Shown piece after piece: positions 25,362-33,613 of a DNA stretch of 64,000 nucleotides. Location of the stretch: contig NZ_FNEI01000009.1 in the NCBI RefSeq assembly GCF_900099975.1, positions 111,589 through 175,588 of the forward strand, given 5' to 3'. The stretch's first letter is position 1, and each line of letters begins with the position of its first letter. Source of the stretch: Arthrobacter cupressi (GTDB lineage: Bacteria > Actinomycetota > Actinomycetes > Actinomycetales > Micrococcaceae). The notes beneath the pieces were generated by a model. It had not been told where the DNA came from. It saw only the letters and a program-made list of their open reading frames with translations, and did not search any database. Position numbers and translations under genes: made by a program.

Positions 25362-25785
25362 AGTGAAGACACCGGGTGACGACACCCCAGATCCGCAGCT
25401 CCGACAGCTCGGGGACCCGGATCGGAGGATACTTGGGGTTGTCGGCCTGCAGGATCACGCCGGTGCGGGTGATCCGCAGGCGTTTTATCGTCAGCTCGCC
25501 GTCCAGGATGGCCACCACCACTGACCCATCCTTTGGTTCCAAGGCCTTGTTGACGATCAATTCATCCCCGTCGCTGATCCCGCCCGGCTCCATCGAGTCC
25601 CCTGCAACACGAACGATGAACGTGCTGGTCTTGTCTTGGATCAGGTGCTCGTTCAGGTCAATCTCGCCCGAGAAATAGTCCTGGGCAGGGGACGGGTAGC
25701 CGCAGGCCACGGCCACTGGAGCCACCGGAATCAACCACGGCACAACCCCGGCCACTATCACGCGGGGGTCCAACGCAAGACTCAT
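25354..25785 (-). CDS. umuD: UmuD-like S24 family self-cleaving protein
   Basis: 143 residues of the LexA/UmuD S24 peptidase family. The self-cleavage site is Cys28-Gly29 in VACGYPSP, the nucleophile is Ser64 in VAGDSMEPGGI and the general base is Lys101 in LTIKRL. The cleaved form would bind UmuC. No DNA-binding domain precedes it, which separates it from LexA. An SOS box lies 14 nt upstream. Confidence 0.92.
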   Translation of the reverse strand: MSLALDPRVIVAGVVPWLIPVAPVAVACGYPSPAQDYFSGEIDLNEHLIQDKTSTFIVRVAGDSMEPGGISDGDELIVNKALEPKDGSVVVAILDGELTIKRLRITRTGVILQADNPKYPPIRVPELSELRIWGVVTRCLHYV

Positions 25786-25798
25786 GACACGCCTCTAA

Positions 25799-25814
25799 TC
25801 GAAAATATGTTCGA
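25799..25814. promoter_or_regulatory. SOS (LexA) box of umuDC
   Basis: TCGAAAATATGTTCGA differs by one base from the actinobacterial LexA consensus TCGAAC-N4-GTTCGA and lies immediately upstream of umuD. It implies DNA-damage induction of the cassette. Confidence 0.8.
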
Positions 25815-25973
25815 ATAGATTCTAGCTCCGCCGACAGACAGTTTTCCTCCCGGCGAGCAAGGCTGCCTGGTCCACCCCAGGCAAGGGCGGAGGCTGCCCG
25901 GCGATTTGCGACGAGTCGGAAGCCCGTCGGGGCAGCTCGCAGCTTGGGTACCAGATGGCTCGCCAAGGCGGCG

Positions 25974-26303
25974 TCAGCGGCTTTTGGCTTCGGGTCTTTC
26001 CATGGGGCGTCGCCCGCCGCGGTACGGGCTACTTGATGCCGGCGCACTTGCTGCGGTGAAGAGCTCCGTTATCTCGCAGTCGAGTACGGCGGCGATGTCC
26101 CACAGGCGCTCGTAGGCCACGCTCTTCCGGCCCCACTCGATCCCGATGATCATGTTGCGGCTCAATCCGGATTCAAGGGCCAGAGATTCCTGGGACAGCC
26201 CTTGCATCTGGCGCAGTTCCCTGATTCGTGCCCCAACCATCGCCCTCCGTTCGGCCCACCGCTGAGTCTGCTCCTCGGAGGACTGGTCGGGGCGGATGGG
26301 CAT
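25974..26303 (-). CDS. XRE family helix-turn-helix regulator
   Basis: 109 residues with a lambda-Cro-like HTH at about 22-80: VGARIRELRQMQGLSQESLALESGLSRNMIIGIEWGRKSVAYERLWDIAAVLDCEITELF. The C-terminus is a disordered Ser/Pro/Arg tail. The ATG at 26303 has no good ribosome site; an internal ATG (MVGARI) would give a minimal HTH protein. It diverges from the tnpB gene. Repeats of TGTCA/TGACA in front of the start could be its own operator. Confidence 0.85.
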   Translation of the reverse strand: MPIRPDQSSEEQTQRWAERRAMVGARIRELRQMQGLSQESLALESGLSRNMIIGIEWGRKSVAYERLWDIAAVLDCEITELFTAASAPASSSPYRGGRRPMERPEAKSR

Positions 26304-26310
26304 TTGTCCA

Positions 26311-26328
26311 TGTCAACTGACAATGTCA
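26311..26328. promoter_or_regulatory. Clustered TGTCA/TGACA half-sites, operator candidate
   Basis: TGTCA-AC-TGACA-A-TGTCA gives two nested inverted repeats 8 nt upstream of the XRE start. The symmetry and place fit autoregulation by the adjacent XRE protein; no direct evidence of binding. Confidence 0.4.
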
Positions 26329-26410
26329 GGATTGTCTGCTCTACTGGTGTTACATGCATCGCGGCTAATAGAGAGTTAGGTGCTATGGAAGCCCCACTGC
26401 CGGTTGTGGC

Positions 26411-27613
26411 ATGATCCGGTTGTACAAGTTCCGCCTTTACCCGACGTCGAAGCAGCAGCAACTGCTAGTGGCAATGCTGAATGACCATCGGGACATTTAC
26501 AACGCCGCCCTGCAAGAGCGAAGAGACGCGTGGACGCGTTCTCATGTAGGGATCCGCTTTGTTGATCAAGATGCCCAGCTCACGGAGATCCGCGCATGCG
26601 ATCCTGACCTCGCCCGCTGGTCTTACTCCTCCCAAGAGCAGACACTCCGACGTTTGGACAACGCTTTCAGATCCTTCTTCCGGCGGGTTAAGTACGGAGG
26701 GAATCCGGGTTACCCGAGATTCAAAGGTGCTGGCCAGCTAAACACGGTGGACCACCGCAATGGTGATGGTGCGACCTGGAACTCAATAGTTCACCCGACG
26801 CAGACCAAGGTCCGATTCAAAGGTGTCGGTCATGTCAAGGTTAAGCAACACCGCCCGGTCAGGGGCCGGGTTACTAGGGTGACAGTCAAACGCGAGGGCC
26901 AGCACTGGTACGTATTGCTGTCAGCCCAGCAGGATCTGCCTACGCCACTGCCTAAGACCGGCAGGATGATTGGCATTGACCTCGCTACAGGATCCAACGG
27001 GCTGGCGTACACATCACTCGGAGAACGGATCGAGAACCCTGCCTACGGCAAGGCCGCCCAGGTCCGTCTCGCTGAAGCCAATCAAGCAATAGCTCGCACC
27101 CAGCCGGGGTCCAATCGCCGAAAAAAGGCCCGGGGGAGGTTTTCTGCCCTGCACCGCAAGATAAGCAATCAGCGCCTCGACTATCTCCACAAGGCGGCGA
27201 ATCACCTAGTCGCAGACAATGACGTCATAGTGGCCGAGAACCTCAACATCGCCCGCATGACACGGCGGCCAAAATCCCGGCCCGACGGAGCCGGAGGCTA
27301 CGAACCCAATGGAAGGAGAGCGAAGACCGGACTCAACCGGTCCATTCTCGATGCAGGATGGGGAATCTTCCTGAGACTAATCCGAGCCAAGGCTGAAAGC
27401 GCCGGGCGAGAATTTGTTCAGGTGGACCCGGCCTACACATCACAGACCTGCAGCAGATGCGGGTACCGGGAGAAGGCCAATCGAAACGGTAAAGCATTCC
27501 TCTGCCTTTCGTGCGGGCATCGGGACGACGCCGACATCAATGCGGCAGTCAACATACTCAGGGCCGGACTAGTCCTGCGGAACTTGGCGCGAGTCGAGCC
27601 ACGAGAAGCCTGA
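26411..27613 (+). CDS. tnpB: TnpB family RNA-guided endonuclease (IS200/IS605-type)
   Basis: 400 residues and apparently intact. The N-terminal MIRLYKFRLYPTSKQQ and SSQEQTLRRLDNAF segments are classic TnpB. The split RuvC nuclease residues are present: Asp190 (GIDLATGS), Glu276 (IVAENLN) and Asp375 (DADINAAVNIL). A zinc ribbon uses Cys347, Cys350, Cys365 and Cys368. The loop after Asp190 is ATGS rather than the frequent GxxxxA form. No tnpA transposase is nearby, so the element is TnpB-only (IS1341 style) and would depend on a TnpA in trans. The guide RNA is expected to overlap the 3' end of the gene. Confidence 0.92.
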   Translation: MIRLYKFRLYPTSKQQQLLVAMLNDHRDIYNAALQERRDAWTRSHVGIRFVDQDAQLTEIRACDPDLARWSYSSQEQTLRRLDNAFRSFFRRVKYGGNPGYPRFKGAGQLNTVDHRNGDGATWNSIVHPTQTKVRFKGVGHVKVKQHRPVRGRVTRVTVKREGQHWYVLLSAQQDLPTPLPKTGRMIGIDLATGSNGLAYTSLGERIENPAYGKAAQVRLAEANQAIARTQPGSNRRKKARGRFSALHRKISNQRLDYLHKAANHLVADNDVIVAENLNIARMTRRPKSRPDGAGGYEPNGRRAKTGLNRSILDAGWGIFLRLIRAKAESAGREFVQVDPAYTSQTCSRCGYREKANRNGKAFLCLSCGHRDDADINAAVNILRAGLVLRNLARVEPREA

Positions 27614-27690
27614 AAGATTCTGGCTGGCATCGCACGAAGTCCGGCCAGCGGAGTCATTGGGCCGATTACTCATCCGCCCTTTTCGGGAGA
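27500..27690 (+). ncRNA. Candidate omega-RNA at the tnpB 3' end / right end
   Basis: TnpB guide RNAs arise from the 3' end of tnpB and the adjacent non-coding right end. Past the stop at 27613 there is a foldable stretch with CTGGC and GGCCAG arms (about 27623-27649) and CCGCCCTTTTCGGG (about 27674-27687). The exact 3' boundary of the scaffold, and so the guide, cannot be fixed without homologous copies. The call rests on family knowledge, position and these inverted repeats. Confidence 0.35.
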
Positions 27691-27766
27691 GGTCACCATA
27701 CCCCCCTCATCAGTTTCCAAATCGGGTCCGACTGAAGAAAACAAGGCAGTACAGTGTCATAAAAGG

Positions 27767-28280
27767 GTGTCCGTCCATGCACCTGAGAGACTTCCCCCAT
27801 GGCATCGGAATAGGTGGGAACGGTTGCGACAGGCGTTGTTTGGTCTGGCAGGCATTGCTGCGACTTTGTGGACTCAACGGCAGGGACGCGCCAACACTTT
27901 GTCGGTGGCAAGGGAGAGCCGCACGCAGGACCGCAAGCGCCGCATACGAGCGGCTGGTCACGTTGGCCATTCACACAACAGAGTTTGTGGATGGGGCAGA
28001 TGTTATCTGGGATCGCCAAACGGAACCGCCCGACGTTGATTACAAATCGTTTGACGCCTGGTTGGCCTTGGGTTTATATGCGACTCCTCCCTTCAGGACT
28101 GCCTACTCAGCGTGGTCGAGTGCTGTGGAGCAACTTCGCGACCTCCTCGAAGATCTCCCGAACAAGAAAACTTGGTACGAGGCGGGGGACGAAACTGAAC
28201 GGAAGTTCCTCAAAGGCAAGGAAACCATGAACAAGGAGCTGCAGCGTTTGAAGGATGTCGCCAGAAGCGAGCTGTCCTAA
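27767..28280 (+). pseudogene. Frameshifted small membrane-anchored protein gene
   Basis: Two frames join into one plausible protein. The first (from GTG 27767) reads a hydrophobic ALFGLAGIAATLWTQRQ segment followed by a charged RESRTQDRKRR stretch. The second frame, from about 27935, continues with AAYERLVTLAIHTTEFVDG and runs to a stop at 28280 (ELQRLKDVARSELS). The order TM helix - charged linker - A/TYxxLL helix is a common layout of small bacterial membrane proteins. The shift lies near 27930-27945. Either the gene is broken or one base is misread. It has lower GC than the flanking core genes and is next to the TnpB element. Confidence 0.5.
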
Positions 28281-28430
28281 GTTCGTCGTCGGTGCTTTCC
28301 ACGGTGGCGAAATGCGCGGCCGAGGCTGCGAATCGGCGCGAGACCGGCGGACTCATATATGGACCTCTCCTGATGGACCAGCTTACGCGCGGTCCGGCCA
28401 GTACGGCGGAACGACGCCTAAGGTAGTGCT

Positions 28431-30440
28431 ATGGGGCAGAGGAAAAACGAACGATCGGTTTCAGCCCGAAATAGAAACAAGGTCATCAGTTTCCAGACCT
28501 TGCCCTGCCTCCGCTGTCAAGCGGTGCGAGTTTTGGGACAGTCGTGCGCCGAGTGTGCCTATAAAGCGCCAGCCGGCGAAGTCAACTCTAAGGTCGTTCA
28601 GCGAAAAGCTGCCGTGGAGCGCGTCGAGAATCATCTGCGGTCCTGTCAAGGAGAGAAGCCCCGCCCTGGTCGACTTCCGGACAAATACGAGGTTGCCATG
28701 CTCATGCAGGATTTTATCCAGGCACTGGGGGACCTCATGGGCGATCCTTCATCGACCCATGCCGCTTTTCGTATGGCCGAAGCGCAGAGGAACATTATCG
28801 CCACAAAACGTGGTTGTGAAACCCACCAGCCCCTCCGACCTGCAGTGACACTCCAGCGCACAATGACACAATCTTTGGGTCTCCTAGCGATGCTTTGGCC
28901 AACGTACTCTCAAGCTCTAACGGCACCTAACCTCCACGAGGCCCAAGATTTCGGGAAAATGGGGCAGCAGCTTATCGATGAAGTCGTAGCTGAGCTGAAC
29001 GCGTACGAGACGCTGATCGAGGCTACAAAGGCCTATGAGGACTTCTCAATTGGCGACATCCTAGAACGGGCTTTGGCCGCTGCTGCCGTGTCTTACCCAG
29101 GGCTCTCATTACTTGACCTCGGCAGAGCAGGGCGGGAGGAAGCAACCCAGCTGACCGAACTTGATACCGACGAGGCTCACGGGGCCCAATATTTACTGCT
29201 CAGTACTGTGGCTGCCGTTCATCTTGATCCCATTCGTTTCAGTGCCGTGCTTGCTGAGTCGGCAAGATTTTGCTTTGCCGCCCCAAACCTAGGTCGCATT
29301 GCTGAAGAAGAAGGTGCTCTGGATGAATTGTCCAAAATCACCAGAGTTCTTCATGAGGCTCTTACTTCGTTCGAGGCAATACTTGAACGTGAGAGTGACA
29401 TTGACACTCTTCTACGCCGAATTATCAAGTTCTATGGCGAGATCTATGAGGATGTCGGAGGGCGGTTGTTCGCATGGTACAACCTGCTAGCTAATATTAA
29501 GCAACAACCGTACCTGAAACTGATCCAACAAAACGATGCTACGAAGCTGGCTCGAAACCTGGTTGACTGTCCGATTACTCGGTCATTCTTGGAGGATGCT
29601 GGGTCTCATTTACGAAACGCGGCACAGCACGGCAGTAGTTTCGCGTTGTCCGGAGAGGTCGTTATTTTCCGGCTGCGGAGCCACCAAGAGCAGTGGACTC
29701 GGGCGCAGGTAGTGGATGCAGTCTTTTCACTCCTAGAGTCTTTGTCTGCAATGTCGTGGTCCCTTTCGAATGCTCTGGCACAAAGGGGATACTCGATCCC
29801 GCTCTCAGCAGAAGATGCAGCCTACCTGCGCATGACGCCCTTCAGGCTGGCTACGTTATGGATGAAGGACCACGGGACCGCTCTACTTAGTGCATGCGAA
29901 GCGGAGGATTCCTGGAGATTCATCATCGAGACTGACTCTGACGATGTGCTTGCCCTTGCTCTCACAATTGCTGGCGGTGCCCCCGAGAACATTGCAAAGA
30001 TTGGGATCCGGTCAGACTCTCTCGACACAGATCTGATAGTTCCCGTCGCTGCCTTTGATCTCTTTTCCCGGTGGCCAAAGGATAGTGCGGCACCGCACGA
30101 ACACCTCTTAGCTGTTCTCGAACTGCGCAATCACTGTCTGAGAGGCAAAGATGCACTGCTCACTAGGGAGAACATCAGACACGGGGTGGGGTGCTTAGGA
30201 CTGTTCTTGATAGGTGGTGATCGCACAATGATCCCATTCTTGCGCCGACTCCAACGGATGGCCAAGGAACACGGGTGGACCCATGAAGATGCAGTGGCGG
30301 CTGAGTGCATCAGCCTCTGGCGGAACCCAGACGCTCAAAAGCACAGAAGCATGGTTGCAGCCCTTACAACTTGGTTAAACTTGAACTCCCCTCCCAAGAT
30401 GCCGCAAGCCCATAGCGTCATTGTGTTTAGACGGCCGTGA
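28431..30440 (+). CDS. Hypothetical protein, 669 aa, N-terminal zinc-ribbon-like CxxC pairs
   Basis: A long single frame with lower GC and more A/T-ending codons than its core neighbours, so probably acquired. Near the N-terminus C26-x2-C29 and C39-x2-C42 (CLRC ... CAEC) form a four-cysteine zinc-ribbon-like module, followed by a largely helical body without signal peptide or membrane segment. I do not recognise a domain. The start is uncertain: ATG 28431 follows TAAGGTAGTGCT with a modest ribosome site. It is isolated, with no close partner gene on its strand. Defence or mobile-element roles would be speculation. Confidence 0.75.
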   Translation: MGQRKNERSVSARNRNKVISFQTLPCLRCQAVRVLGQSCAECAYKAPAGEVNSKVVQRKAAVERVENHLRSCQGEKPRPGRLPDKYEVAMLMQDFIQALGDLMGDPSSTHAAFRMAEAQRNIIATKRGCETHQPLRPAVTLQRTMTQSLGLLAMLWPTYSQALTAPNLHEAQDFGKMGQQLIDEVVAELNAYETLIEATKAYEDFSIGDILERALAAAAVSYPGLSLLDLGRAGREEATQLTELDTDEAHGAQYLLLSTVAAVHLDPIRFSAVLAESARFCFAAPNLGRIAEEEGALDELSKITRVLHEALTSFEAILERESDIDTLLRRIIKFYGEIYEDVGGRLFAWYNLLANIKQQPYLKLIQQNDATKLARNLVDCPITRSFLEDAGSHLRNAAQHGSSFALSGEVVIFRLRSHQEQWTRAQVVDAVFSLLESLSAMSWSLSNALAQRGYSIPLSAEDAAYLRMTPFRLATLWMKDHGTALLSACEAEDSWRFIIETDSDDVLALALTIAGGAPENIAKIGIRSDSLDTDLIVPVAAFDLFSRWPKDSAAPHEHLLAVLELRNHCLRGKDALLTRENIRHGVGCLGLFLIGGDRTMIPFLRRLQRMAKEHGWTHEDAVAAECISLWRNPDAQKHRSMVAALTTWLNLNSPPKMPQAHSVIVFRRP

Positions 30441-31599
30441 TCTGCCGAAAGCCAACTCCACGCCTCAGGCTGGTGGGGAGTGGCGCCTGCCAACACCGAC
30501 CGCCTGGCCGCTTGGCGCACCCGGCGATTCGAACGGGCCCCGGCAGCATGGGGCCCCGAGTCGACTCGCTGATAGTGAGAAACTACAACCTGGTCAACAA
30601 TGATCTCCTTCGGGCCGGAAGTGCAGACCGCGCCCGGACACCCGCACCTCGCTCGCACGGGTGGGAGCATAGTTCATCTGCGTCTCTCCTGCTCGCGGAT
30701 GAGCGGCCCTTAGAACATCCCGGGTTCCTCTTGCCGCGGAATGCCTGGCAACGTCGGGACGGTCCTGCCTTCGGGGCATCTGCGTGATGTCTGCCGCTTC
30801 CAGAGAACGCCTCGACCCGAAGCCACCGGCCAGACCGGCCTGGCCGGAGCACGACGGAAGGAGTCGTATCCCTAAGGGAAAAGTTCCCGGCGTTGCCCTG
30901 GGACGAGTGCCGGGCAGCCTTGGGCATGCTGCAACCACCGTTGATCGGGGCGCCAACGCGAGCCAATCGACGAAAGTGCGGCGCGGACGTTTCGCTGGCG
31001 TCGAGCCAGCCCTCCCATCAGACCCTTGTGCGATCACCAACCGCTCCCTACCAAGGCACACGAGGTCCGCTGCAACGGCCACTTTCGACCTGGAACCAAC
31101 GGACAGCAGCACGGACCAGTAGCGGGCACGGCGCACCTCGGGGCAAGTTCCACGGCACTCGTTTATCTACGTAGTCTCCACTGTGCACTCCAAGAGGGCT
31201 CAGGAAACTGCAGCCGCCTCCAGCCGGACCCTTGGAGGACACTGGTACCCTCAACGGCGGCACAGTCTCCTGTACCACTGACGCACCAAGCCCGTAGTGG
31301 GAAACTATGGGGAAACGCCCGGCATTCCGATGTTCCCGGACTTCCCAATTCCGGGTCAACGTCGGCCATTCCGCCGGCGCCCATCCACGACATCGGGCCG
31401 AGGCGAACGAACGGAAGACCCGCCATCTCCGTCAACAAGCCTCACGCGAGCACTCTGGGTTCGCTACCCCTGAATCCTCGTCACTTTCAACCTACGAGGC
31501 GTTGACATGCGCATCTGCACGGCGATTGTGGCGCAGAGCAGAGGATCAGAAAGCTTCGTGATTCCCTCGTCACGGGCGCCCCGTTCAAGCGACCGCCCC
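30441..31599. other. 1.16-kb stretch without a supportable gene
   Basis: Several overlapping open frames of 60-180 codons occur on both strands, but none has a convincing ribosome site, family motif or clear coding bias. One fragment near 30515-30540 (GATTCGAACGGG) resembles a tRNA T-arm but does not fold into a tRNA. It may be decayed coding DNA between two accessory genes. Confidence 0.5.
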
Positions 31600-32427
31600 T
31601 CAGTCATTTTCCGACTCCGCCTCGACTATGTGACTGGTGATGGTTTTCGGAATTCTGTCAACTACCAATGCGCGATACATGAAGAACGCCAAGACGACGA
31701 GCATGCCCAGCAGGATTAGCATGACCATCAGTATGTCTCCAGCACCACGGGGATGAAGTCCGGCCGCACTGGCCGCAGCAAGGAAACTCTCTTGCCCTTC
31801 CAGGGTCTTGAAATCGAATCCTTCAATGCCTATCGGACCAGATGCGTGGTTAGAATACGACGCCCATACCTGAAATATAGTGAGGACTAGCATTACGAAA
31901 GGTAGCAGCAAGAGCAATGAAAAGGTGAAACGGTTTTGCCCCTTTTTCTTGGAATAATGGTTAAACCTAGCTACTAGAGATTTTGCAGCTATTGTCCGAA
32001 TTGCACTTGGAGTTAAGTCGCCCTTACCGCGATCCCGGAACGTAGCCCCACGTATGGTCCCGCCTACTGAGGCTGTGGTATCGCCTTGGTGCAGAACCTC
32101 CAGGATCGCGCCATCCTGGGCATCCATAAAGTCGAAGGTCACCTCCACCATGCTGGCTTCTGGTGGCACCAGAGCCAGGTTGAAACCGCACTGAGGCCTA
32201 CTTACTGCGAGGATCCGAGCTTGAAGGATCGTGTCCCCATCGTTGACGCCGATGCGCAGCTTGTCCGACGCGACAATATCTGAACCAGAAACGGAATCGC
32301 CCTTGCGGTTGAAGAGAGCGATGTAGGTGCGGCTGATCCGCTCTATCGCAGTGCCGCCAATCGTCACGCCGAGTTTGCCGCCAGCCAAGCCATCATCTGG
32401 CGACATAAGGACATCGAAATCACGCAC
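31600..32427 (-). CDS. Hypothetical two-TM membrane protein
   Basis: 275 residues. The first 160 are soluble and beta-rich with several Asp/Gly turns; residues 169-190 (FSLLLLLPFVMLVLTIFQVWAS) and 233-256 are membrane helices, joined by a loop of about 40 residues; the tail is charged. It starts at a GTG with a weak site; an internal ATG (MSPDD) is an alternative. A 30-residue membrane peptide gene lies 18 nt upstream on the same strand. I do not recognise the family. The base composition is lower in GC than the flanking core. Confidence 0.7.
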   Translation of the reverse strand: MRDFDVLMSPDDGLAGGKLGVTIGGTAIERISRTYIALFNRKGDSVSGSDIVASDKLRIGVNDGDTILQARILAVSRPQCGFNLALVPPEASMVEVTFDFMDAQDGAILEVLHQGDTTASVGGTIRGATFRDRGKGDLTPSAIRTIAAKSLVARFNHYSKKKGQNRFTFSLLLLLPFVMLVLTIFQVWASYSNHASGPIGIEGFDFKTLEGQESFLAAASAAGLHPRGAGDILMVMLILLGMLVVLAFFMYRALVVDRIPKTITSHIVEAESEND

Positions 32428-32445
32428 GTAGCAAAGGTCCGGCTT

Positions 32446-32538
32446 TTAACGATTACGTCGACCCATGTAATAGGTGGCGGGAAAAGCGACGACCGCCAAG
32501 ACCGTTCCAACGATCGTCAAGAGCAGCCCAATATCCAC
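32446..32538 (-). CDS. 30-aa membrane peptide upstream of the two-TM protein
   Basis: A short frame opening with GTG at 32538 after AAGGATAAAATCACA (good ribosome site) and encoding one hydrophobic helix, VDIGLLLTIVGTVLAVVAFPA, then YYMGRRNR. The single helix followed by an Arg-rich end is typical of real small membrane proteins. It precedes the 275-aa gene by 18 nt and is likely co-transcribed with it. It is below usual ORF-size cut-offs and easily missed. Confidence 0.6.
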   Translation of the reverse strand: MDIGLLLTIVGTVLAVVAFPATYYMGRRNR

Positions 32539-32991
32539 TGTGATTTTATCCTTCCAAAAACAATCCTTGAGATACATACCCTACCGTCGCCCTTGGGCAA
32601 GGACCGGATTACAGCGGGACATAGAGAGCCAGTCGTGGTGAAGGGCTGGCAGCCGGGGCTTTTCAGCGGTCGAAGGGGGTGGGGGTACACCCCTACGCAG
32701 CTCGGTGCCGGCCCGGGGGTCTTAGCGCCTGGTGTCGCGTACGGGTTTATAGTTTCGCATTATGGAAATAATATTCCGCTCAACGGTCGGAGGTTACCCT
32801 GGCTTCCTATCGGTCGACCGCCCGTCCGAACTGGGCCGCCCCGTCTGCGCACTGCGGATGGACCCAGCCGACATCTAGCGTTTTGTCGCGGCGTGATGTC
32901 GGCGGCTACCAAGGGAATACCAGAGGGCTGATCCTGAAAATGCCCGGATGGGGCCTGATCCAGACTGAAATCAAGGAGCCCGGCAGGCAAG
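32539..32991. other. 453-base stretch without a supportable gene
   Basis: Between the membrane-peptide gene and the tRNA terminator. Short open frames exist but carry no ribosome site or recognisable product. An AT-rich patch around 32755-32780 could serve as a promoter. I looked here for a copy of the tRNA-Phe 3' end that would mark an attachment site and saw none. Confidence 0.5.
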
Positions 32992-33036
32992 AAAAAACCC
33001 CGCCCTTCCCTTGCAAATGCTGGGAACTGCGGGGTT
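32992..33036 (-). terminator. Intrinsic terminator of the tRNA operon
   Basis: Read on the minus strand, AACCCCGC (33029-33036) pairs with GCGGGGTT (32996-33003) and a T6 run follows (32992-32997). It lies immediately after tRNA-Phe. Confidence 0.85.
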
Positions 33037-33041
33037 CTCGC

Positions 33042-33117
33042 TGGTGGCTCCGACCGGCGTCGATCCGGTGACCTTTCGATTTTCAGTCGAACGCTCTACC
33101 AACTGAGCTACAGAGCC
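33042..33117 (-). tRNA. tRNA-Phe (GAA)
   Basis: On the minus strand a cloverleaf starts GGCTCTG TA GCTCAGTTGGTAGAGC, has anticodon loop CTGAAAA (GAA, Phe), T-loop TTCGAAT-like GATCGAC and acceptor 3' strand CGGAGCC, and ends with an encoded CCA. It is 76 nt with CCA. Its 3' end faces the accessory region. Confidence 0.93.
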
Positions 33118-33166
33118 TTAGGTGTTTTATCACCGTGATAGCCGGAATCTCTTCCGGCCACCAGAG

Positions 33167-33240
33167 CGACCCTGACGGGACTTGAACCCGCGACCTCCGC
33201 CGTGACAGGGCGGCGCGCTAACCAACTGCGCTACAGGGCC
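33167..33240 (-). tRNA. tRNA-Asp (GTC)
   Basis: 74-nt cloverleaf on the minus strand: GGCCCTG acceptor, GCGCAGTTGGTTAGCGC D-arm, anticodon loop CTGTCAC (GTC, Asp), GGGTTCAAGTCCC T-arm, discriminator G, no encoded CCA. Middle tRNA of a Glu-Asp-Phe cluster. Confidence 0.93.
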
Positions 33241-33324
33241 TTGCTTGTTTGCGGTATCTCTACCGCGTTTTTCAAGGGTTCCAGCCTAGCAGACTTTTCA
33301 GACCGCTTTGACCACTTCCTTGCG

Positions 33325-33397
33325 TACCCCCAACGGGATTCGAACCCGTGCCGCCGCCGTGAAAGGGCGGTGTCCTAGGCCGCTAGACGATGGGGGC
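33325..33397 (-). tRNA. tRNA-Glu (TTC)
   Basis: 73-nt cloverleaf on the minus strand: GCCCCCA acceptor, GTCTAGCGGCCTAGGAC D-arm, anticodon loop CTTTCAC (TTC, Glu), CGGGTTCGAATCCCG T-arm, discriminator A, no encoded CCA. First tRNA of the cluster, so its promoter lies beyond 33397. Confidence 0.93.
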
Positions 33398-33613
33398 CTG
33401 GAACAATCCGGATTTGCGGCAGAGAAGATCCCTAGGAATCTTTCCTGATGTTCGCTCGTCCGAACTGGACTCTAAAACTTTAGAGCATGGAGGCGGATAT
33501 TCCCAAATCGGGGTCCGCAGGCCGGTCCGCGGCCTGCAATCTTGGCAGTTTCTTGCTGCAGGACGTCCGGAAATCGCGAGCCAAATGTCCGCCCCCGGGG
33601 ATAGCTTGGCTAC

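Noticed and set aside
30505..30545. tRNA-like fragment with GATTCGAACGGG
   Set aside because: The T-arm-like letters do not pair into a cloverleaf and no acceptor or anticodon arm surrounds them.
30594..31136. 180-codon open frame on the minus strand
   Set aside because: No ribosome site, no recognisable motif and Arg/Ala/Pro-rich composition typical of chance frames in GC-rich DNA.
23820..33041. Integrase and attachment-site repeats for an island at tRNA-Phe
   Set aside because: No tyrosine or serine integrase frame and no second copy of the tRNA-Phe 3' end were found, so an attachment site is not listed as a feature.
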